A DNA stretch of 64,000 nt, taken from the NCBI RefSeq assembly GCF_008253865.1, contig NZ_CP042331.1:1-64000 (forward strand), written 5' to 3'. The notes under the pieces were generated by a model. The model searched no databases. It was not told where the DNA came from and saw only the letters and a program-made list of their open reading frames with translations. Positions 26,414-34,290 of this stretch are shown here, in pieces. Source of the stretch: Bosea sp. F3-2 (GTDB lineage: Bacteria > Pseudomonadota > Alphaproteobacteria > Rhizobiales > Beijerinckiaceae). Each line of letters opens with the position of its first letter. The first letter of the stretch is position 1. The position numbers and the translations under genes were made by a program.

Positions 26414-27369
26414 TTCTCGGCTTTCTCTGTTCCATCGCTCTGCTGGGCTCGATCGTTCCGGGCTGTGTCTCGGATTCGGTGCGCATCGCGGGCTATGTCG
26501 AGGGCGAGTATGTACGGCTTGGTCCGATCGACACGGCTCGTATCGAACGTATCGATGTGCGCCGCGGCGAGCGCGTCGAGGCCGGCAAGGTCGTGGCGGC
26601 GCTGGAGACCACGGATGCGGAGAATGCGGTCGCCGAAAGCGAGGCCCGGCTGATTCAGGCGCAGGCACAGCTCGAAAACCTGCGCAGCGGCAAGCGGGCG
26701 GAAGAGATCGCGGTGATCGAAGCAAGTCTGGCCTCCGGCAGGGCACAGGAGCGCGAGAGCGAACGGGCCTTGGAACGCCGCCAAGATCTTTTCCGGCGCG
26801 GTGTCTCCTCCCAGGCTGATCTCGACCAGGCGCTGACCGCGCGGGACGTCGCCAGCGCACGCGTGCGGGAGTTCATCGCCAATCTTGCGGTCGCCCGACT
26901 CGCTGCGCGACCGGATGAGATCAAGGCGAGCGAGAACCAGGTCGAGCAGGCGAGGGCAGCCCTGGAGCAGGCGCGCTGGCGGCTGTCGCAGCGCCGCCTT
27001 GTCGCGCCGGCCAACGGCCGGATTAGCGATGTGCTGCGCCGTGTCGGCGAGCTCGGCGGGCCGAGCGCGCCCGTGCTGCTGATGCTGCCTGACGGGGCAG
27101 CCAAGCTGATGCTCTATGTGCCGGAAATCTGGATTTCGAGCGTGAAGCCGGGGATGCGGCTCGATGTCCGCTGCGATGGCTGCGTGGCAGGGCTGACGGC
27201 GAGCGTGACCTATGTCTCGCCGGAGCCCGAATTCACGCCGCCGGTGATCTATTCGGCGCAGACGCGTCAGAAGCTGGTCTATCTCGTCGAGGCGCGTCCG
27301 GATGGCGGGCCGCAATCGGTGCTTCAGCCCGGGCAGATCGTCGACGTCATGTTGCGGGGACAAAGATGA
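26410..27369 (+). CDS. HlyD-family periplasmic adaptor of an ABC exporter (YbhG-like)
   Basis: This 319-residue protein has an N-terminal helix (ILGFLCSIALLGSIVPG) and a lipoyl/barrel half (ERIDVRRGERVEAGKVVAAL). A long coiled-coil hairpin follows (about 75-195: QAQLENLRSGKRAEEIAVIE, then LFRRGVSSQADLDQALTARD), then the second lipoyl half (RLVAPANGRISDVLRRVGEL) and a beta domain (VYVSPEPEFTPPVIYSAQTR-like region). It links the inner-membrane ABC unit to an outer-membrane channel that is not encoded here. ATGA overlaps couple it to the regulator before and the ATPase after. Confidence 0.9.
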   Translation: MILGFLCSIALLGSIVPGCVSDSVRIAGYVEGEYVRLGPIDTARIERIDVRRGERVEAGKVVAALETTDAENAVAESEARLIQAQAQLENLRSGKRAEEIAVIEASLASGRAQERESERALERRQDLFRRGVSSQADLDQALTARDVASARVREFIANLAVARLAARPDEIKASENQVEQARAALEQARWRLSQRRLVAPANGRISDVLRRVGELGGPSAPVLLMLPDGAAKLMLYVPEIWISSVKPGMRLDVRCDGCVAGLTASVTYVSPEPEFTPPVIYSAQTRQKLVYLVEARPDGGPQSVLQPGQIVDVMLRGQR

Positions 27370-28292
27370 GCGCGCCGCTCGCCATCGATGTGCGCGGCAT
27401 GACCAAGCGCTTCGGCAAGCGCACGGTGGTCGACAATGTCGATCTCGCCCTGGCGCCTGGCGAGATCGTCGGCTTCCTCGGCCCCAACGGCTCAGGCAAG
27501 ACCACGACGATCCGGATGATCTGCGGCCTGCTCAGGCCCGATGCCGGGGAGGGCACCGTGCTCGGGCTTGATCTCCGCACGCAGAGCGCCGCGATCAAGC
27601 GCCAGGTCGGCTACATGACGCAGCGCTTCTCCTTCTACGAGGACCTGTCCATCGCCGAGAACCTGACCTTCGTGGCGCGGCTCTATGAACTGGAGCGGGT
27701 CGAGGAGGCGGTGGCGAAGACGCTCGGCGGGCTCGGGCTTGCCTCGCGCAAGGACCAACTCGCCGGCACGCTCTCCGGTGGCTGGAAGCAGCGGCTCGCG
27801 CTTGCCGCCTGCATCATGCACCAGCCGAAGCTGCTGTTGCTCGACGAGCCGACCGCAGGCGTCGACCCCAAGGCGCGGCGCGAATTCTGGGACGAGATCC
27901 ATCGGCTGGCCGGCGACGGGATCACCGTCCTGGTTTCGACCCATTACATGGACGAGGCCGAGCGCTGCCATCGCATCGGTTACATCGCCCATGGCCGCAT
28001 GCTGGCAACGGGAACCGTCGACGACGTGGTCCGCGGCTCTGGCCTCGTTACTTATGTCGTCCAGGGGGCGCTGAAGCCCGCGCAGATCAGAGCGCTGTCG
28101 ACGGCCGAAGGAGTCGAGCAGGTTGCTCCGTTCGGCGCGACGCTGCACGTTGTCGGGACGGATAAGGACAAGCTGGAAGCCGCGCTCGCGCCGCTTGCGC
28201 GCGAGAACGGGGTCCAGGTCGAGCCGGGCGAGACCAGCCTGGAGGATGTCTTCATCAAGTTCATGGCGGACGCACAGGAGCGGGCGGCATGA
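27366..28292 (+). CDS. ABC transporter ATP-binding protein (YbhF half-like)
   Basis: This 308-residue ATPase has Walker A GPNGSGKTT, Q-loop MTQRFSFYEDLSIAENLTF, signature LSGGWKQRLALA (a W where most have Q), Walker B LLLLDEPTAGVDP and H-loop VLVSTHYMDEAERC. A C-terminal domain of about 80 residues (GALKPAQIRALSTAEGVEQV) ends in the typical LEDVFIKFM. It resembles one half of E. coli YbhF, which has two ATPase domains; here a single domain must act as a homodimer. It is coupled to both neighbours by ATGA. Confidence 0.94.
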   Translation: MSAPLAIDVRGMTKRFGKRTVVDNVDLALAPGEIVGFLGPNGSGKTTTIRMICGLLRPDAGEGTVLGLDLRTQSAAIKRQVGYMTQRFSFYEDLSIAENLTFVARLYELERVEEAVAKTLGGLGLASRKDQLAGTLSGGWKQRLALAACIMHQPKLLLLDEPTAGVDPKARREFWDEIHRLAGDGITVLVSTHYMDEAERCHRIGYIAHGRMLATGTVDDVVRGSGLVTYVVQGALKPAQIRALSTAEGVEQVAPFGATLHVVGTDKDKLEAALAPLARENGVQVEPGETSLEDVFIKFMADAQERAA

Positions 28293-29431
28293 GCGCGCTG
28301 TTCTCCATCCGCCGGCTTGGCGCGCTGCTTGCCAAGGAATTCGTGCAGATGCGGCGTGACCGCATCACCTTCGCGATGATGCTGGCGGTGCCGATCCTCC
28401 AACTCCTGCTCTTCGGCTATGCGATCAACAACGATCCGCGTGGTCTGCCGGCCGCGATCCTGGCGCTCGGGCAGGATCGTTATACGCGTGCCGTGGTCTC
28501 GGCGTTGGAGGTCTCGAACTACTATCGCTTCCGCGAGCGGCCGCAGAGCGCGGCGCAGGCGGAGAGCCTGATGGCCAAGGGGGATATCTCCTTCCTCGTG
28601 ACCATTCCCAGCGATTTCGGCGTGCGGGTCGAGCGGGCTGATCAGCCGCGCATCCTTGTCGAAGCGGACGCCACCGATCCGGCTGCGGCGAGCGGCGCGG
28701 TCTCGGCGCTGGGGACGATCGCTAGCCGCGCGCTGGTGCGGGCCCAGGGCCGCGTGCCCGAGACGAACCCGGCTGCTGCCGGCGGTGACGAGCTCTCCTT
28801 CGTGGTCCATCGCCGCTACAACCCCGAGAACATCACGCAGTACAACATCGTGCCCGGCCTGCTCGGTGTCATCCTGCAGATGACGATGGTGATGATGACG
28901 GCGATGGCGCTCACGCGCGAGATCGAGCGCGGTACGATGGAAAACCTGCTCGCCATGCCGACGACGGCCGGCGAGATCATGCTCGGCAAGGTCTTGCCCT
29001 ATCTGGCGGTCGGCGCGGTGCAGGTCGTGGTCGTGCTCAGCGCAGCCAAGCTGCTCTTCGCCGTGCCGTTCCTCGGCGGGCTCGCGCTTCTCCTGAGCTG
29101 TGTCCTGATCTTCGTTCTGGCGCTGGTGCTGCTCGGCTACACCATCTCGACGATGGCGCGCACGCAGCTTCAGGCGATGCAACTGACCTTCTTCTTCTTC
29201 CTGCCCTCGCTGATGCTGTCGGGCTTCATGTTCCCCTTCGCCGGGATGCCGGGCTGGGCGCAGACGCTGGGCGAGATCTTTCCGCTGACGCATTTCCTGC
29301 GCATCATCCGTGCGATCATGCTGAAGGGTGCCGATCTCAGGGATATCGGCGACGAGGTGATCTATCTCAGCTTGTTCGTGCCTATTTTTGCCGGCGTTGC
29401 ACTGATGCGGTTCCGAAACACGCTGGATTGA
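28289..29431 (+). CDS. ABC-2 type permease (YbhS/YbhR-like)
   Basis: This 380-residue permease has an N-terminal helix (FAMMLAVPILQLLLFGYAIN) and a periplasmic domain at about 50-180. Five C-terminal helices include NIVPGLLGVILQMTMVMMTA, the motif TREIERGTMENLLAMPTTAG, and FFFFLPSLMLSGFMFPFAGM. It is the membrane part of the exporter with the preceding ATPase. E. coli has two permeases (YbhS, YbhR) while only one is seen here, so it probably forms a homodimer. Confidence 0.93.
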   Translation: MSALFSIRRLGALLAKEFVQMRRDRITFAMMLAVPILQLLLFGYAINNDPRGLPAAILALGQDRYTRAVVSALEVSNYYRFRERPQSAAQAESLMAKGDISFLVTIPSDFGVRVERADQPRILVEADATDPAAASGAVSALGTIASRALVRAQGRVPETNPAAAGGDELSFVVHRRYNPENITQYNIVPGLLGVILQMTMVMMTAMALTREIERGTMENLLAMPTTAGEIMLGKVLPYLAVGAVQVVVVLSAAKLLFAVPFLGGLALLLSCVLIFVLALVLLGYTISTMARTQLQAMQLTFFFFLPSLMLSGFMFPFAGMPGWAQTLGEIFPLTHFLRIIRAIMLKGADLRDIGDEVIYLSLFVPIFAGVALMRFRNTLD

Positions 29432-29481
29432 GCGGAGCCGCGGCGCAGAAGGGCAGGCCGTGAGATTGGCTTGCAAAATGA

Positions 29482-29495
29482 TAGTGACTTCACTA
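29482..29495. promoter_or_regulatory. Inverted repeat, probable HxlR operator
   Basis: TAGTGA and TCACTA form perfect 6-base arms around CT, 10 bases upstream of the HxlR start codon. AGT/ACT-rich dyads of this kind are typical HxlR-family sites and suggest autoregulation. Confidence 0.55.
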
Positions 29496-29505
29496 ACTGA
29501 GGCGC

Positions 29506-30021
29506 ATGCAGCCCCGGCTCCTTCCGCTCGCCGAATGTCCCTGCGCCCGTGCGGTCGAGGCCGTAGGCGAATGGTGGAGCATCCTGATCCTGCGCGATGC
29601 ACTGGCAGGCTTCACCCGTTTCGACGAGTTCCAGCGCAACCTCGGCATCGCGCCGAACATGCTGGCGCGGCGCTTGAAACATCTCACCGAGGCCGGCCTG
29701 TTCGAGCGCCGTCTCTATAGCGAGCGGCCCAAGCGCTACGAATATGTGCTGACGCGCAGAGGGCGGGACTTCTTCCCGGTCATTGCTACGCTGGTCGCTT
29801 TCGGCAACCAGCATCTCGCACCGGAAGGAGAGGCCTTGCTGCTCGCCGACCGGGAAACTGGACGGCCGGTCGTGCCGGCCTTCGCGGATGCGCAGACCGC
29901 GCAGCCCGTCAGCCCCGACAATGTCACCGTGATCGCTGGCCCGCAGGCCAGCCCCGCCATGCTGCAGCGCCTTGCCGTCGTCGCGACGCGGGCCGCGGCC
30001 GTGCCGTCCCCTCGCGAATAG
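29506..30021 (+). CDS. HxlR-family transcriptional regulator
   Basis: This 171-residue protein shows the HxlR winged helix: the start C-P-C-A-R-A-V-E, GEWWSILILRDALAGFTRFD, EFQRNLGIAPNMLARRLKHL and LYSERPKRYEYVLTRRGRDF. The Cys pair near residue 11 is where several HxlR proteins sense thiol-reactive or redox signals. A C-terminal extension of about 60 residues has no recognised domain. It is followed after 10 bases by a fabF paralogue, so the two are probably co-transcribed. Confidence 0.9.
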   Translation: MQPRLLPLAECPCARAVEAVGEWWSILILRDALAGFTRFDEFQRNLGIAPNMLARRLKHLTEAGLFERRLYSERPKRYEYVLTRRGRDFFPVIATLVAFGNQHLAPEGEALLLADRETGRPVVPAFADAQTAQPVSPDNVTVIAGPQASPAMLQRLAVVATRAAAVPSPRE

Positions 30022-30031
30022 GAGTCTCTCC

Positions 30032-31297
30032 ATGCGTCGCATCGTCGTGACCGGAATGGGCGTGGTCTCGCCTCTCGGCTGCGGAACCGAGATCGCCTGG
30101 CAACGCTTGCTTGCGGGGCGGTCGGGTTTGCGTCGCCTGCCGGACTCGATTGTCGAGACGCTGCAGGCCAAGGTCGCGGGCATCGTGCCGTCCAAAGCCG
30201 AGGATGCCGAGGGCGGCTTCGATCCCGATGCGGTGATCGCGCCGAAGGACCAGCGCAAGATGGATCGCTTCATCCAGTTCGCGCTGGTCGCCGCCAAGGA
30301 AGCGCTGGAGCAGGCGGGATGGCAGCCGCAGAACGAGGGCGAGCGCGAGCGCACGGCTACTGTGATCGCCTCGGGGATCGGCGGCTTCCCGGCGATCGCC
30401 GAGGCGGTGCGGACTACCGACCAGCGCGGCGTGCGCCGGCTCTCGCCCTTCACCGTGCCGTCCTTCCTGGTCAACCTCGCCGCTGGCCATGTCTCGATCG
30501 AGCACGGCTTCAAGGGGCCGATCGGCGCGCCCGTCACGGCCTGCGCCGCCGGTGTGCAGGCGATCGGCGATGCAGCGCGGCTGATCCGGGCGGGCGAGGC
30601 CGACATTGCGCTCTGCGGCGGCACCGAGGCCTGCGTCGACCTCGTCGCGCTTGGCGGCTTCGCCGCAGCCCGGGCCCTTTCGACCGGCTTCAACGATGAG
30701 CCGGAAAAGGCTTCGCGCCCCTTCGACCGGGACCGCGACGGCTTCGTCATGGGCGAGGGCGCGGGCCTTCTGGTCATCGAGGCGCTGGAGCATGCGCAGG
30801 CGCGCGGCGCCACGATCCTGGCCGAGCTGACCGGCTACGGCACCAGCGCCGACGCCTATCACATCACTTCGGGCCCCGAGGATGGTTCCGGCGCGCAGCG
30901 CGCCATGGAGACCGCGCTGAAGCAGGCGGGGCTCCGACCGGCCGATGTCGCCCATCTCAACGCCCATTCGACCTCGACACCGGTCGGCGACCGTGGTGAG
31001 CTGGCTGCGATCAAGGCGGTGTTCGGTACCGAGAGCGGCATTGCGATCAGCGCGACGAAATCGGCGACCGGCCATCTGCTCGGCGCAGCGGGTGGCCTCG
31101 AGGCGATCTTCACGATCCTGGCCCTGCGCGACCAGATCGCCCCGCCGACGCTCAACCTGGAGAATCCGGACGAGGCGGCGGCCGGGCTCGACCTCGTCGC
31201 AAAGGCGGCACGGCCGCTCGCGATGGAACATGCCATCTCGAACGGCTTCGGCTTCGGTGGCGTGAATGCGAGCGCCGTATTCAGGCGCTGGCCGTAA
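30032..31297 (+). CDS. Beta-ketoacyl-ACP synthase II paralogue (FabF-like)
   Basis: This 421-residue thiolase-fold condensing enzyme keeps the Cys-His-His triad: C171 in VTACAAGVQAIG, His in NAHSTSTPVGD (Ser replaces the usual Gly) and His in KSATGHLLGAAG. It also has the loop RDRDGFVMGEGAGLLVIEAL and the closing SNGFGFGGVNASAVF. ATAGGAG lies ahead of ATG 30032; the longer frame from 29972 overlaps hxlR. No acpP, fabD or fabG is adjacent, so this is probably not the housekeeping copy but a regulated one serving a special fatty acid. Confidence 0.9.
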   Translation: MRRIVVTGMGVVSPLGCGTEIAWQRLLAGRSGLRRLPDSIVETLQAKVAGIVPSKAEDAEGGFDPDAVIAPKDQRKMDRFIQFALVAAKEALEQAGWQPQNEGERERTATVIASGIGGFPAIAEAVRTTDQRGVRRLSPFTVPSFLVNLAAGHVSIEHGFKGPIGAPVTACAAGVQAIGDAARLIRAGEADIALCGGTEACVDLVALGGFAAARALSTGFNDEPEKASRPFDRDRDGFVMGEGAGLLVIEALEHAQARGATILAELTGYGTSADAYHITSGPEDGSGAQRAMETALKQAGLRPADVAHLNAHSTSTPVGDRGELAAIKAVFGTESGIAISATKSATGHLLGAAGGLEAIFTILALRDQIAPPTLNLENPDEAAAGLDLVAKAARPLAMEHAISNGFGFGGVNASAVFRRWP

Positions 31298-31306
31298 GCA
31301 GCCCGC

Positions 31307-32836
31307 TCAGAGCGGGATGTTGTCGTGCTTGCGCCAGGGCCGCTCGACGCTCTTGGTCCTGAGCATCGCCAGCGCGCGGGCGATGCGTCGGCGGGTCGAG
31401 TGCGGCATGATCACCTCGTCGATATAGCCGCGCTCGGCCGCGACGAAGGGGGACATGAAGCGGTCCTCATATTCCTTGGTCTGGCGTGCGATCGTCTCGG
31501 CGTCGCCGCCGCGGAAGATGATCTCGACCGCGCCCTTGGCGCCCATCACCGCGATCTGCGCCGTTGGCCAGGCATAGTTCACATCGGCGCCGATGTGTTT
31601 TGAGGCCATGACGTCATAGGCGCCGCCGAAGGCCTTGCGGGTGATGATCGTGACTAGCGGCACCGTGCATTCGCTATAGGCGAAGAGCAGCTTGGCGCCG
31701 TGCTTGATCAGGCCGCCATATTCCTGCGCCGTGCCCGGCAGGAAGCCGGGAACGTCGACAAGTGAGACGATCGGGATCTCGAAGGCGTCGCAATAGCGCA
31801 CGAAACGCGCCGCCTTGCGCGAGGCGTCGGAGTCGAGCACGCCGGCCAGCACCATCGGCTGGTTGGCGACGATGCCGACGGTGCGGCCCTCGATGCGGCC
31901 GAAGCCGGTGACGATGTTACCGGCGTAAGCAGCTTGAATCTCGAAGAAGTCGCCCTCGTCGACCGTCTTCAGGATCAGCTCCTTGATGTCGTAGGGCTTG
32001 TTCGGATTGTCCGGGACGAGCGTGTCGAGGCTCATGTCGACGCGGTCGGGCACGTCGAAGCTCGGCCATTCCGGGACGCCGGCCGTGTTGTTCGCCGGCA
32101 GGAAATCGAGCAGACGGCGCACCTGCAGCAGCGCTTCGACATCATTCTCGAAGGAGCCGTCAGCGACCGAGGATTTCGAGGTGTGGACCTTGGCGCCGCC
32201 GAGTTCCTCGGAGGTCACGGTCTCGTTGGTGACGGTCTTCACCACCTCCGGCCCGGTGACGAACATGTAGCTGGTGTCGCGGACCATGAAGATGAAGTCG
32301 GTCATCGCCGGCGAATAGACGTCGCCGCCGGCGCAGGGGCCCATGATCACCGAGATCTGCGGGATGACGCCTGAGGCCTGCACATTCCGCTTGAAGACCT
32401 CGCCATAGCCGCCGAGCGCCGCGACGCCCTCCTGGATGCGGGCGCCGCCGGCATCGAACAGGCCGACGACCGGCGCGCGCATCTTCAGCGCCATGTCCTG
32501 GATCTTGGTGATCTTCTGGGCGTGGGTCTCGGAGAGCGAGCCGCCGAAGACGGTGAAGTCCTTGGAGAAGACGAAGACGGTGCGGCCGTTGACCGTGCCC
32601 CAGCCGGTGACGACGCCGTCGCCGGGGATCTTCTCGGCCTTGTCCATGCCGAAGTCGACGGCGCGGTGCTGCACGAACATGTCGAACTCCTCGAAGGAGT
32701 CCTTGTCGAGCAGGAGTTCGATGCGCTCGCGCGCCGTCAGCTTGCCGCGCTTGTGTTGCGCCTCGATGCGCTTGTCGCCGCCGCCCTTGCGGGCGCCTTC
32801 GCGCCGGGTTTCGAGCTGTTCGAGGATGTCCTTCAT
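31307..32836 (-). CDS. pccB: Propionyl-CoA carboxylase beta subunit (acyl-CoA carboxylase carboxyltransferase)
   Basis: This 509-residue carboxyltransferase has the N-terminal acyl-CoA half (KLTARERIELLLDKDSFEEF, VFGGSLSETHAQKI, GLFDAGGARIQEGVAALGGY, VIMGPCAGGDVYSPAMTDFI) and the carboxybiotin half (PIVSLVDVPGFLPGTAQEYG, TIITRKAFGGAYDVMASKHI). Length and motifs match PccB, which with PccA converts propionyl-CoA to methylmalonyl-CoA. The biotin-carrying alpha subunit is not within this window. It converges with fabF with only 9 bases between. Confidence 0.93.
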   Translation of the reverse strand: MKDILEQLETRREGARKGGGDKRIEAQHKRGKLTARERIELLLDKDSFEEFDMFVQHRAVDFGMDKAEKIPGDGVVTGWGTVNGRTVFVFSKDFTVFGGSLSETHAQKITKIQDMALKMRAPVVGLFDAGGARIQEGVAALGGYGEVFKRNVQASGVIPQISVIMGPCAGGDVYSPAMTDFIFMVRDTSYMFVTGPEVVKTVTNETVTSEELGGAKVHTSKSSVADGSFENDVEALLQVRRLLDFLPANNTAGVPEWPSFDVPDRVDMSLDTLVPDNPNKPYDIKELILKTVDEGDFFEIQAAYAGNIVTGFGRIEGRTVGIVANQPMVLAGVLDSDASRKAARFVRYCDAFEIPIVSLVDVPGFLPGTAQEYGGLIKHGAKLLFAYSECTVPLVTIITRKAFGGAYDVMASKHIGADVNYAWPTAQIAVMGAKGAVEIIFRGGDAETIARQTKEYEDRFMSPFVAAERGYIDEVIMPHSTRRRIARALAMLRTKSVERPWRKHDNIPL

Positions 32837-32955
32837 GGCGGCAAGGCTCCCGGCCGGAAATCGCGTCTCGAAAGCCGGCTTAAGCGGGGCTGCCGTGAGA
32901 GTCCATTGCGACGTTTGCCGAAGCGCGCCCGCGCATCATGCAGATGACCGGTGGC

Positions 32956-33744
32956 TCAGGCCTGCGACAGCAGAAGCGCTGCGGCGTCGAACTCGCGGCG
33001 GCGGATCGCGCGGCGCTCGGCCGCTTCCTCATCCTGCCCCCAGACGGAGATCTGGTAGTCCTCGTCGACATGGGCCGCCTCCCAGGCCGCTGTCGCATCG
33101 ATCAGCCCGTTGGCGAGGGCGAGCAGGATGATCGTCGAGCCGGTCAGCGTCATGACATTGTGCGCGCCGGCCAGCGCGAGCGGGGCGGGGATCTGCTCGA
33201 CGTGCCGGGCGACGGCGGCCAGCGTCTCGGCCGGCTGCTCGGCGAAGACGACGCCCTCCGCCAGGACGAAGCGGGCGCCGATCAGCGCCTCGACGGCTTT
33301 CACGACGGGTTGCCAGACCGCATCCTGACGCGCGACGAGCGCCCCCGGTTCGCCGGCGCGATAGCAAAGCGCGTCCGAGGCGGCGTAGCGCACGATTTCG
33401 GCCCGAACCGCTTCCTGCTGGTCCTCGACGCCGTCCAGCGCCGAATTGACCAGACGCGTGAGCGGCATCCGCGCCGGGTCGATCCGCTCGGCCTGCCGTT
33501 CCCATTCGGCGGCAAGCGCTTCTGCGACATCGCGGGAGCCGACCGCGAGCGGCTTGCGCGCCGGGGTGCGGGCGGTTCGGCCGTCGAGCGCGATATGGAA
33601 CAGGCCGTCGCGCTCCAGCACGCCGGCCTCCTTGTAGAAGCGCGCGGGCAGGGGATTGCGCATGGCCTGCTGGGCTGCCGCCACGGGATCGGGCTGGCTG
33701 GCGCCGGGCGAGCCGAAGCGGGCGAGGAAATCATCGGTGGACAT
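32956..33744 (-). CDS. ATP12-family F1-ATPase assembly chaperone
   Basis: This 262-residue protein matches the ATP12 family: RFYKEAGVLERDGLFHIALD with G-R-T-A-R-T-P, then LAVGSRDVAEALAAEWERQA, RIDPARMPLTRLVNSALDGV, SDALCYRAGEPGALVARQDA and AWEAAHVDEDYQISVWGQDE. In mitochondria ATP12 protects the alpha subunit during F1 assembly. Alphaproteobacteria carry it as a stand-alone gene, often near acyl-CoA carboxylase genes. It is 119 bases upstream of pccB in the transcript direction. Confidence 0.93.
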   Translation of the reverse strand: MSTDDFLARFGSPGASQPDPVAAAQQAMRNPLPARFYKEAGVLERDGLFHIALDGRTARTPARKPLAVGSRDVAEALAAEWERQAERIDPARMPLTRLVNSALDGVEDQQEAVRAEIVRYAASDALCYRAGEPGALVARQDAVWQPVVKAVEALIGARFVLAEGVVFAEQPAETLAAVARHVEQIPAPLALAGAHNVMTLTGSTIILLALANGLIDATAAWEAAHVDEDYQISVWGQDEEAAERRAIRRREFDAAALLLSQA

Positions 33745-33784
33745 GGCGCGCGGTCTAGCACAGCCGGCGGCCGCCTGTCGCTGG

Positions 33785-34150
33785 TCAGGTCGGCTCGAAC
33801 AGTTCGATCAGATTGCCCGAAGGATCTTCGCACAGAATCTGCTTGCCGCCCGGCCCGACCACGATCTCGTTGCGGAAAGGGACGCTCTTGCGGCGCAGGG
33901 CCTCGACCAGCTCGGGCAGGTTCGCGACCTCGATGACGAAGCGGTTCCAACCACCGGGGATCGGCTTGCGCCCGTCCGGCATCGGCCGCGAGGCGGAAGC
34001 CGTGGGGCCGGCGAGCCAGAGCGTCAGCCCATTGCGGGTCAAGATCGCCATGGCGGGTCCGAATTGCTGTTCCACCGCGAAGCCGAGATGATCGCGATAG
34101 AAGGCGACGGCATCGTCGACACTGTCCACGATGTAGCGGGCGATGGCCAT
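33785..34150 (-). CDS. VOC (glyoxalase/bleomycin-resistance fold) protein
   Basis: This 121-residue protein contains the paired beta-alpha-beta-beta-beta modules of the vicinal-oxygen-chelate fold: SVDDAVAFYRDHLGFAVEQQ, MAILTRNGLTLWLAG, NRFVIEVANLPELVEALRRK and the closing CEDPSGNLIELFEP with the metal-ligand Glu. The chosen ATG at 34150 follows GGAGAAC; a longer frame to 34279 adds a non-homologous start. The substrate is unknown. It ends 40 bases before the ATP12 gene on the same strand. Confidence 0.88.
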   Translation of the reverse strand: MAIARYIVDSVDDAVAFYRDHLGFAVEQQFGPAMAILTRNGLTLWLAGPTASASRPMPDGRKPIPGGWNRFVIEVANLPELVEALRRKSVPFRNEIVVGPGGKQILCEDPSGNLIELFEPT

Positions 34151-34290
34151 GGCATGTTCTCCGCGGGGCGTGAGCCAGGAAGCATACAGAATCCCGTCGC
34201 TTGCGCGAAACGGCGCTCGACGGTAGCTGGCAGAGCCTTTGCCGCGCGCAAGGCGGTCTGGCGCATTCGCGCCGGGCATGAAACCGGACT

